The notes under the pieces were generated by a model. It searched no databases and was not told the DNA's origin. It saw only the letters and a program-made list of their open reading frames with translations. Below, in pieces: positions 15,240-20,254 of a DNA stretch of 37,681 bases. A program made the translations under genes and the position numbers. Positions within the stretch are counted from its first letter, which is position 1, and each line of letters starts with the position of its first letter. Source of the DNA: a virus; IMG/VR virus record IMGVR_UViG_3300003891_000001, positions 1-37,681 of that record; one strand, written 5' to 3'.

Positions 15240-15528
15240 ATTTGGTAAAAGTCTTGGTAGGGATTGCATTAAATTAATTCAACGCAAACTTGCTGGTGTC
15301 ATTTCAAAAGAAGAATTTTATAGCGAACTTGTTAATTTACATGAAAAATATCCTATACCTGGCCACGAACCATCGTTGACCAAAACAAGAATGGATAATT
15401 ATCGAGAAAGAAATGTTATTGAAAATTATGAAGATATTTATTATTGGGATAAAACATACCCCAAAAATTTTTGGGAATCCGCTCAAATGTATTTGGTAAA
15501 TATCAAAAAGGAAAATGATGAATTTTGA
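15223..15528 (+). CDS. Putative replication accessory protein, 101 aa
   Basis: ATG 15223 has AAAGGAGG 9 bases upstream, within the end of the initiator gene. The product is charged and helical (CIKLIQRKLAGVISKEEFYSELVNL). It takes the place where lambda has its helicase loader P, but no loader motif or ATP-binding site is visible. Role unproven. Confidence 0.55.
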   Translation: MDGKDKFGKSLGRDCIKLIQRKLAGVISKEEFYSELVNLHEKYPIPGHEPSLTKTRMDNYRERNVIENYEDIYYWDKTYPKNFWESAQMYLVNIKKENDEF

Positions 15529-15704
15529 TAGTTTGTAATACTTGCAGTGCTATATTTTTTGACATTGATGAAAAAGGAAGAGCTGAAAGAGTCTACAAAG
15601 AGCATCTAAAATATTGTGAGCCCATTAGAAAAAAGAAAAGTTTGAGGAGGAAGGATGAAAAATTATTACATCCATTTAGACAATGGAAAATGGCAAAAGG
15701 TTAA
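15525..15704 (+). CDS. Zinc-finger-like microprotein, 59 aa, TTG start
   Basis: An open frame between two genes begins at TTG 15525, which overlaps the previous TGA, and runs 50 bases into the next gene. It encodes VCNTCSAIFFD followed by YKEHLKYC, a CxxC...HxxxC pattern. Ribosome site is weak. Without it, this 126-base gap would be empty. Confidence 0.45.
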   Translation: MIVCNTCSAIFFDIDEKGRAERVYKEHLKYCEPIRKKKSLRRKDEKLLHPFRQWKMAKG

Positions 15705-15948
15705 GGGTCGCAAAGTTAAAATTGAAGGTTTTGAAGACCTTGACTTGTTTTACTATAAAGAAGACGATTATTATTATATTACAGAAGGAAAGACAGGTAT
15801 GAAGGTTGTTGGTGGCATTGAATCTTTAAACATTGCTAAACAATGTGCTCGTGATTTTTTGATAAAGATAAGAAAAAATAGAAAATTAGATAAAGTAATA
15901 AGTGAGTCAATTAAAGTATATGGATTGTCTCCAAGATATGAGGTGTGA
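15655..15948 (+). CDS. Unknown protein, 97 aa
   Basis: ATG 15655 follows GAGGAGGAAGG. The protein has a Tyr-rich beta segment (LFYYKEDDYYYITEGKTG) and a helical, basic C-terminus (IKIRKNRKLDKVIS). No family recognised. It ends two bases before the resolvase-like gene and is probably co-translated with it. Confidence 0.6.
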   Translation: MKNYYIHLDNGKWQKVKGRKVKIEGFEDLDLFYYKEDDYYYITEGKTGMKVVGGIESLNIAKQCARDFLIKIRKNRKLDKVISESIKVYGLSPRYEV

Positions 15949-15949
15949 A

Positions 15950-16231
15950 ATGAATAAATTCAAAGCCAAAGGCGATAGGTTTGAGCGTGAATTAGTCCAT
16001 TTAGCGGAATCTTATGGTTTAAAAGCATACCGAAATCGCATGAGTAGAGCAAGTCCTCAGGAACACTGGGATATTTCAATTGCTGGACGAAAATTCGAGG
16101 CAAAGAAGCGTGGCCATGGTTTTAAAGAAATCCGTAAATGGCTCATTGGTAACGATGGAGTCATTGTAGGATCGGATAGAGAGGAGCCTTTGGTGGTTTT
16201 AAGACTTGATGATTATTTGAAATTGCTATAG
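15950..16231 (+). CDS. Holliday-junction-resolvase-like PD-(D/E)XK nuclease
   Basis: ATG 15950 is chosen by GAGGTG upstream; a longer ORF starts inside the previous gene. The 93-aa sequence has KGDRFERELVHLAESYG (E12/E14), HWDISI (D41) and FEAKKR (E50-x-K52), the Hjc-type resolvase order with a basic Arg-rich loop at AYRNRMSRAS. Small size is usual for phage and archaeal resolvases. It would process recombination or packaging junctions. Not proven to cut. Confidence 0.72.
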   Translation: MNKFKAKGDRFERELVHLAESYGLKAYRNRMSRASPQEHWDISIAGRKFEAKKRGHGFKEIRKWLIGNDGVIVGSDREEPLVVLRLDDYLKLL

Positions 16232-16241
16232 GGAAGAATAT

Positions 16242-16571
16242 ATGGAATACAGAAAAACTCCAGAATATTGGCGAAAAAAATTAAATATTATACCTGGTAT
16301 GTCTAAACAAGAGGCATTAGAAAAATTTTTAGATTGGCAAAAAGATAAAAAGACTTGTATTCGATGTGAGGAAAATGAATATAAATATAAAGATTTTTGC
16401 GACCTTTATTTGATCTGTAAGGAGGTGGAAAATGGAATACCTAATGGTCAATTATCTAATCACGGAGAAAAATCTTGCAGAGGCTCTTGGGGTATCCAAA
16501 CAAACACTTTTAAAATTACGCCAAAAAGGTTGTCCGTGGATAAGTATCGGAGGCAAAGTGTATTACTATGA
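16242..16571 (+). CDS. Cysteine-rich small protein with overlong C-terminus
   Basis: The first ~63 residues look coding: helical start, then CIRCEENEYKYKDFCDLYLIC, a zinc-ribbon-like set of four Cys. The remaining ~46 codons lie entirely over the next gene and look unlike protein, so this ORF may have lost an earlier stop or be frame-shifted near 16430. ATG 16242 has GGGAAGA upstream. Confidence 0.5.
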   Translation: MEYRKTPEYWRKKLNIIPGMSKQEALEKFLDWQKDKKTCIRCEENEYKYKDFCDLYLICKEVENGIPNGQLSNHGEKSCRGSWGIQTNTFKITPKRLSVDKYRRQSVLL

Positions 16572-16656
16572 ACCCGATTTTATGAAATGGGTTTTAGAAA
16601 ATCAGAAAAGAGTCACAGATATATCACAACAAATAACGGGAGATAATGATATATAA
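16432..16656 (+). CDS. Helix-turn-helix DNA-binding protein (excisionase / Nu1-like)
   Basis: Strong AAGGAGGTGG before ATG 16432. The 74-aa protein has LAEALGVSKQTLLKLRQKGCPWISIGGKVYYYEPDFMKWV, the MerR/excisionase winged-helix pattern also used by lambda Nu1 small terminase. Being last in the early rightward operon and with no integrase in view, a regulator or packaging-site recognition role is as likely as excision. An alternative small-terminase candidate is the 4910 gene. Confidence 0.68.
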   Translation: MEYLMVNYLITEKNLAEALGVSKQTLLKLRQKGCPWISIGGKVYYYEPDFMKWVLENQKRVTDISQQITGDNDI

Positions 16657-16740
16657 ATAAAACAATATAATATATAACGCCAGATATGGTTTATCTCTAA
16701 ACCTATATAAAACCATTAACTCTTAAAAAATTGTGTAAGA

Positions 16741-16887
16741 CCCCCAGTCCCGTCTCAGGATTCTCACCCGTAACGTTAAGGATTGAGTGAGCCTTCCCCG
16801 TTGCTCCCGTTCCCTGCCCAGCGGTCAAGTGCAATCAAAGGCACTGACATAGGTCTTATGGTATACGCTCAATCCATAGACTGGGGG
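16741..16887 (-). other. Folded region between convergent operons
   Basis: No convincing gene in this ~238-base gap between 16656 and 16895. Its ends CCCCCAGTC (16741-16749) and GACTGGGGG (16879-16887) pair over 9 bp. Inside are AGG..CTCAC/GTGAG.CCT, GTCA-a-GTGC/GCACTGAC (16824-16848) and TATGG/CCATA. On the minus strand it follows the zinc-ribbon gene and is followed by an AATTTTTT run, so it may end the leftward transcript. Family unknown. Confidence 0.4.
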
Positions 16888-16894
16888 ATTAAAT

Positions 16895-17035
16895 CTAATT
16901 TTCCATCTCCAGCCTATCTATGGGCATGGAGTAGAAACACTCCCTACATACCTCTATATGACGCCCGTCCTCGAGGATAAGGTCATAGAGGGCAACAACA
17001 AGTTTGCCACATTTGTCACATATATAACACTTCAA
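16895..17035 (-). CDS. Zinc-ribbon microprotein, 46 aa, TTG start
   Basis: TTG at 17035 is supported by AAGGAGGTGATTAAT upstream. The sequence holds CYICDKCGK and, later, VCRECFYS: a paired CxxC zinc ribbon. It is coded in the GC-rich hairpin-dense block (10-bp stem with bulge at 16951-16962/16982-16991; GGAGT/ACTCC at 16928-16943). Last gene of the leftward block. Confidence 0.6.
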   Translation of the reverse strand: MKCYICDKCGKLVVALYDLILEDGRHIEVCRECFYSMPIDRLEMEN

Positions 17036-17048
17036 ATTAATCACCTCC

Positions 17049-17213
17049 TTATTTTTCTTCATTTGCCGTTTTTACTCCCAATAAATATGCTTGCGTTAAT
17101 AGGGCACAAGTTCTAGTGAACTGTTCCCATATTGCACACTTTTCCTTAAGGCAGTATTCTAAATGCTCCCTTGAACTTGCTAAACAAAATGGACATATTT
17201 TTTCGTTTTTCAT
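17049..17213 (-). CDS. Zinc-knuckle microprotein, 54 aa
   Basis: ATG at 17213 with GGGAG upstream. The N-terminus KICPFCLASSREHLEYCLKEKC gives CPFC then C and C with a nearby His, a small zinc knuckle, followed by a helix with one more Cys. It lies downstream of the terminator at 17302-17348, so it is read only by leak-through or from an unseen promoter. The next gene's ribosome site overlaps its end. Confidence 0.6.
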   Translation of the reverse strand: MKNEKICPFCLASSREHLEYCLKEKCAIWEQFTRTCALLTQAYLLGVKTANEEK

Positions 17214-17301
17214 TTTTTCTCCCTTCTCCCCGTATAGCCGATAGGTCAGCTTTGAGTTGTTTAATCAGGCCAAACACCGAATTTAAGCAACCAATCTTTT
17301 G

Positions 17302-17348
17302 TTTAAAACAAAAAGGGGTAGCCAGTCTTTCGACCAACTACCCCTTTT
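17302..17348 (-). terminator. Intrinsic terminator of the GC-rich leftward operon
   Basis: On the minus strand AAAAGGGGTAG (17338-17348) pairs with CTACCCCTTTT (17311-17321), the inner bases continue as a G-U-rich stem closed by a GAAA tetraloop, and TTTTTGTTTT follows. It is 36 bases past the stop at 17384. Between it and 17213 I see no gene. Confidence 0.8.
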
Positions 17349-17383
17349 CTCGGTTGCCTATTGCAGTGAGGTGGGGTTGAATT

Positions 17384-17905
17384 TTATTCTAATAATTGTT
17401 CAAGTCCCTCTTCCTCCATATTTTCAATCTTTCCGTCAGGGAACGATTTATAAGAATATTCCCCTTGGGAAACCCTTCTACCAGAGATGCTGGCGTGAAC
17501 TACCAGCTCTGGGCTTTTGACATTAACCAGAGCCCAAGCTGTCTCTCCAAGATTACCTTGGGGGGAATGAAACTCTTTACCCTCAGCAACTATTTCAAAA
17601 TCTCCCTCAAGGGAGAAATCAGCTGACCCCCTATACCCCGATCTTTCTTTGACCAGGGCAACCCAGCCTTCTGCAGGACGAAGAACAAGAGCACCTTTTT
17701 CTGTCTTGACAACTTGTGCTCCATGGATGGGGAATTCTAAATCCCAAGGAGTCCACTGCTTTCCTGCATCTGGTGGGATTTCTTCAGGAGAGTGTGGGAC
17801 AAAACTTTTATTAACCCACACCTTTGTCTTGATGTGGTCGTGGCTACCAGCCACGAGTTCAATGTAGAAGAAGTTTTTCTCGTTCCTAAATAACTTTGCC
17901 TTCAT
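17384..17905 (-). CDS. Unknown beta-rich protein, 173 aa
   Basis: ATG 17905 has GGGAGG with a 6-base gap. The protein looks beta-rich (FFYIELVAGSHDHIKTKVWVNKSFV; FEIVAEGKEF) and ends in an acidic tail. No family recognised. Codon use is GC-richer than in the rest of the phage, and the DNA holds many hairpins, including TCGTGGCT/AGCCACGA at 17838-17856. Last gene before the terminator. Confidence 0.65.
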   Translation of the reverse strand: MKAKLFRNEKNFFYIELVAGSHDHIKTKVWVNKSFVPHSPEEIPPDAGKQWTPWDLEFPIHGAQVVKTEKGALVLRPAEGWVALVKERSGYRGSADFSLEGDFEIVAEGKEFHSPQGNLGETAWALVNVKSPELVVHASISGRRVSQGEYSYKSFPDGKIENMEEEGLEQLLE

Positions 17906-17906
17906 C

Positions 17907-18116
17907 TCAATCCTCCCTTTGGGCTTCCGCTCCTTCTGAGCTTCCGCCCTGGTAGCTTTTCTTAGATTTACCTCTATAACGTGGAGGCTTCAGAGGCTTA
18001 GCTACCAAAACCCCTACGGATCGGTTATCGGGTCTCCGATCAACCCTTTTTGTATCTTTATTTGCACCGAGGTGGTTCGTCAGGGGTGCAAACCACCTCA
18101 CGATGTCCATCTCCAT
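17907..18116 (-). CDS. Small basic, low-complexity protein, 69 aa
   Basis: The frame overlaps the upstream gene by 59 bases and ends one base before the 17905 start. The C-terminal half is Arg/Lys/Gly/Ser-rich (PPRYRGKSKKSYQGGSS). No clear ribosome site, and the start could be 18116 or the next ATG at 18110. Its 5' region coincides with the pseudoknot-like repeat at 18061-18099. It may be real or fill a folded RNA stretch. Confidence 0.4.
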   Translation of the reverse strand: MEMDIVRWFAPLTNHLGANKDTKRVDRRPDNRSVGVLVAKPLKPPRYRGKSKKSYQGGSSEGAEAQRED

Positions 18117-18312
18117 ATAAACGGTAGCAAGAATGCTTACCGTAGGAGATGACCCTTACCAGAATCCAAGACTCTGGTGAGGGGAAAATGATTTCCTCGC
18201 TCCATTGGTTTCCCGTTTTGGAGCGAGCAAATACTCGTCCCTCAACCCCGTCGCTGTATTCAGCGACGAAAGTTGAAGTTCCTATCCCTGCCTTTTTACA
18301 AGCTATTATCAT
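18058..18312 (-). CDS. Unknown small protein, 84 aa
   Basis: ATG 18312 overlaps the upstream stop by 4 bases with AAGGAGG very close. The sequence is beta-like with SEEIIFPSPESWILVRVISYG, and has Cys near both ends. No family recognised. Contains several long stems, e.g. CTCGCTCCA/TGGAGCGAG at 18196-18227 and CGTCGCTG/CAGCGACG at 18249-18268. Confidence 0.55.
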   Translation of the reverse strand: MIIACKKAGIGTSTFVAEYSDGVEGRVFARSKTGNQWSEEIIFPSPESWILVRVISYGKHSCYRLYGDGHREVVCTPDEPPRCK

Positions 18313-18548
18313 TCCTCCTTCTTCTCCTTATTATAAAAAAGCCCACCCTCGCCTTGAGCGAGAATGAGCTTTCTATTTTGATACACCCAAAGAGCATGCT
18401 TGCACAGATGCCCATTGAGTGCGTGAGGACAAGAGCACTTGAGACTCTTAATCCCCACAAAATAAAATTGCCCAGGAACGGATTCAGATTCAATCTGAAC
18501 CGTCTCTGGGCCAATCCTTTTCCATGAGGAGGGGACAAAAGGTCTCAT
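18309..18548 (-). CDS. SWIM-type zinc-finger protein, 79 aa
   Basis: The motif C38-x-C40...C49-x-H51 (KCSCPHALNGHLCKHALWVYQNR) matches the SWIM zinc finger (CxCx(n)CxH). The segment before it, VQIESESVPGQFYFVGIKSL, resembles the strand that leads into SWIM domains. SWIM fingers bind DNA or partner proteins. ATG 18548 has AGGAAGG upstream and 4-base overlaps with both neighbours, so translation is coupled. Confidence 0.75.
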   Translation of the reverse strand: MRPFVPSSWKRIGPETVQIESESVPGQFYFVGIKSLKCSCPHALNGHLCKHALWVYQNRKLILAQGEGGLFYNKEKKEE

Positions 18549-18931
18549 TGTTCCTTCCTCACAAACCGAGTCACGGCAACAATGTTGCCGTGCTCATCCC
18601 TGATACAGGATTTGCCCGTATCAGGGGCCAGGAGATCGGTCCTCTCGCTGGCCTCGAAGACCAGCGAGGAGACCAAAAAGAAAACCCCTTCCTGAGGTTC
18701 AGGGAGTCCAACAACCCGACCAGTCTTTCGGGTCACAGTCGGAATCCCCTCTACCTCGGTTGAGGGGGTCTCAATCGTTTCCACCCGAGGAACTATGCCC
18801 TCAGGTGGAAAAATAACATCCTCCTCCCAAAAGGGAGGGGGCTCCATCCACCCCTCTTCATCATAGTGAGGAAGAGTGGAAAACCTTTTGATCCTCACCC
18901 TGACCGGGTGAGGGGTCAAATTCTTGACCAT
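18545..18931 (-). CDS. Unknown conserved-type protein (NLTPHPV family), 128 aa
   Basis: ATG 18931 is chosen: AGGAGGG lies 7 bases upstream, whereas the TTG at 18937 is too close. The sequence starts VKNLTPHPVRV, has FPPEGIVPRV and GLPEPQEGVFFLVSSLVFEA, and ends RDEHGNIVAVTRF, a pattern I recognise from uncharacterised phage and bacterial proteins. Function unknown. First gene after the sigma-54-type promoter. Confidence 0.7.
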   Translation of the reverse strand: MVKNLTPHPVRVRIKRFSTLPHYDEEGWMEPPPFWEEDVIFPPEGIVPRVETIETPSTEVEGIPTVTRKTGRVVGLPEPQEGVFFLVSSLVFEASERTDLLAPDTGKSCIRDEHGNIVAVTRFVRKEQ

Positions 18932-18967
18932 CGCCAATCCCTCCTTTTTATTTTTTACTTATTTAAA

Positions 18968-18983
18968 AGCAATCCCTGTGCCA
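18968..18983 (-). promoter_or_regulatory. Sigma-54 (RpoN)-type promoter
   Basis: On the minus strand TTGGCAC, 5 bases (AGGGA), TTGCT: the -24 GG and -12 GC are exactly 12 bases apart, as in the sigma-54 consensus TGGCAC-N5-TTGC(A/T). The expected start is near 18957, giving a ~26-base leader to ATG 18931 with a strong ribosome site. Confidence 0.7.
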
Positions 18984-19065
18984 ATTTTCAAAAAAATTTT
19001 TTCTCAATAAATTCAATATGTTAAAAATTTAGCCAATCCTCCAAACTCCAAAAATCCTTACATTT

Positions 19066-19159
19066 TTGAACAAAACGCATTACAATTTTGAACATTTCCA
19101 AAAACACTGCCTTAACTATTTAATTTTATTCAACTTTCCCATTGTTCAATTTTGTTCAA
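19066..19159. promoter_or_regulatory. Putative upstream activator sites (four TTGAACA/TGTTCAA)
   Basis: TTGAACA at 19066-19072 and 19088-19094, and the inverse TGTTCAA at 19143-19149 and 19153-19159. They lie about 85-180 bases upstream of the -24 box, the usual range for sigma-54 enhancer-binding proteins. ACAATTTTG also recurs nearby. Confidence 0.5.
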
Positions 19160-19196
19160 AAAATTACAATTTTGTAACCCAATTCACGCTCCTTAT

Positions 19197-19352
19197 ACTA
19201 CTATAGTACCCAATATTACTAATTCTTTTTATATATTAATTTTATATATATAACTACTATAGTACCCAATACTACTAATATTAGTAATAATATCTACTAA
19301 CGTAGTATTTGTTATTATGTTGATATAACTACTAAGATAACCAATAATACTA
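19197..19352. repeat. AT-rich intergenic repeats
   Basis: A 27-base unit (core CTATAGTACCCAAT) occurs at 19197-19223 and 19253-19279 with one difference, and a looser copy starts near 19328. The surroundings are almost pure A/T to 19400. The rest of the 18932-19759 gap holds the sigma-54 region, a 19-aa micro-ORF at 19412 and promoter-like sites, but no convincing gene. Confidence 0.6.
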
Positions 19353-19629
19353 TTATTATATTTATTATAATTATTATAATATTCTATATATATTACGTAT
19401 ACTTGGTAGTAATGGATTCCATATCTAAGGAGGAACTCCGTAGTTTACATAATAGATATTATCAGACGTAATTATAAGTATCTGAATTCATTAAAGATTT
19501 TTGGAACTTTTTGTGAAAATGAGAAATGAAAGGCAAGGGGAATCCGTCGCTGGACTTTTTTATAAAAGGTTTGGCGGCGCTTACCTTCCTTCCCCCCAAA
19601 GAGAAATTTTTAGGGTTTTGGGGTTGTGG

Positions 19630-19659
19630 TATAGTTTAGAAATGCCTCTGTGGATTTAA
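19630..19659 (+). promoter_or_regulatory. Second promoter-like site with leaderless mini-ORF
   Basis: TGGTATAGTTTAGAAATG: an extended -10 (TGgTATAGT), 6 bases, then ATG 19642 of a 5-codon ORF. TGGTATAGTTTAG is identical to the early leftward promoter, but no good -35 box is present. Confidence 0.4.
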
Positions 19660-19723
19660 ATTTTGCGTTTTAAGGGGGGTTTGGTTTTTGTGGTCTTAAA
19701 ACGTGAAATTTTTAATTTGGGGC

Positions 19724-19753
19724 TTGACAAAGTTTTTGGTTTGTGTTTATTAT
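19724..19753 (+). promoter_or_regulatory. Late operon promoter (leaderless)
   Basis: TTGACA (19724-19729), 18 bases, TATTAT (19748-19753), GGGGTT, then ATG 19760. Same 6-base gap to ATG as in the early promoters. It is the only strong rightward promoter I see before the ~26-kb late region. Confidence 0.72.
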
Positions 19754-19759
19754 GGGGTT

Positions 19760-19954
19760 ATGAGTATTAGGGAGCAGGGTTATCCTTACGACATACCTAT
19801 CAAGATTAGTCCTCATGTAGATTTAGACATCACGATTACCTGGACGGGGGATAAGCCAACGACGATTGAGGTTGTAGGGTTGGGTAAGACTAAGACGATG
19901 ACACTTACCTGGTCTGGGGATAATCTTACTTCAATAGCAACAGTGATAACATAG
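19760..19954 (+). CDS. First late gene, small beta-rich protein, 64 aa
   Basis: ATG 19760 sits at the predicted transcription start. The protein has two similar strands, ITITWTGDKPTTIEVVG and MTLTWSGDNLTSIATV, i.e. a short internal repeat as in phage fibre or neck appendage proteins. Followed by another virion-like gene. Confidence 0.65.
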   Translation: MSIREQGYPYDIPIKISPHVDLDITITWTGDKPTTIEVVGLGKTKTMTLTWSGDNLTSIATVIT

Positions 19955-19962
19955 GGGGTTTT

Positions 19963-20241
19963 ATGTCAGATGTAAGATATTGTGTTCCAGTAACTTTGAA
20001 GAGGACAGTGTCGGTGACTGATTTATATGCTGCTCTGAAATCGATATTGAATGCTTTACTTAGACCGATGTGGGTTGATCCGACAACTTCAAGGGTAAAA
20101 GCGGATGTAACAGCAACTCAATCTGGAACTTGGAATGTAGGCACAGTAACTACACTTACCAATTTAGGAACAGCAAATGTTACTGGGATGTATATTGATA
20201 GAACAGCATGGGGACAGAATATTCGTCCTCGCATAACATAG
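19963..20241 (+). CDS. Putative minor virion protein, 92 aa
   Basis: ATG 19963 after AGGGGG. Helical start (VTDLYAALKSILNALLRPMWVD) then Thr/Val-rich beta repeats (VKADVTATQSGTWNVGTVTTL) that resemble low-complexity segments of fibre proteins. No family assigned. Operon position suggests a tail or fibre part. Confidence 0.55.
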   Translation: MSDVRYCVPVTLKRTVSVTDLYAALKSILNALLRPMWVDPTTSRVKADVTATQSGTWNVGTVTTLTNLGTANVTGMYIDRTAWGQNIRPRIT

Positions 20242-20254
20242 AAGGAGTGGAAAA

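Larger units (their letters stand above)
17439..18929 (-). repeat. Hairpin-saturated coding block
   Basis: Short inverted repeats with small loops follow one another through five genes. Perfect stems of 8-9 bp include 18893-18900/18906-18913, 18778-18785/18804-18811, 18644-18651/18661-18668, 18598-18606/18618-18626, 18572-18580/18584-18592, 18249-18256/18261-18268, 18196-18204/18219-18227, 18069-18077/18091-18099 and 17838-17845/17849-17856. A nested ~20-bp structure spans 18467-18515. Random sequence of this length should give well under one perfect 8-bp stem with loop 3-20. Confidence 0.8.

Noticed and set aside
13560-16656. Integrase or excision system
   Set aside because: A Nu1/excisionase-like HTH and an XRE repressor exist, but no tyrosine or serine recombinase motif is visible anywhere in the window.
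16783-16980. Rightward 65-aa ORF
   Set aside because: No ribosome site; composition not protein-like; it covers the folded element and the reverse strand of a zinc-ribbon gene with a strong ribosome site.
17146-17337. Leftward 63-aa ORF
   Set aside because: It starts within the terminator, overlaps the zinc-knuckle gene in another frame and has no ribosome site.
18149-18763. Rightward ORFs opposite the GC-rich block
   Set aside because: No ribosome sites or promoter; the open frames are a by-product of GC-rich coding on the minus strand.
19412-19471. 19-aa ORF MDSISKEELRSLHNRYYQT
   Set aside because: Reads like the start of a helix-turn-helix, but has no strong ribosome site and stops at once; no continuation in other frames. 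At most a remnant.
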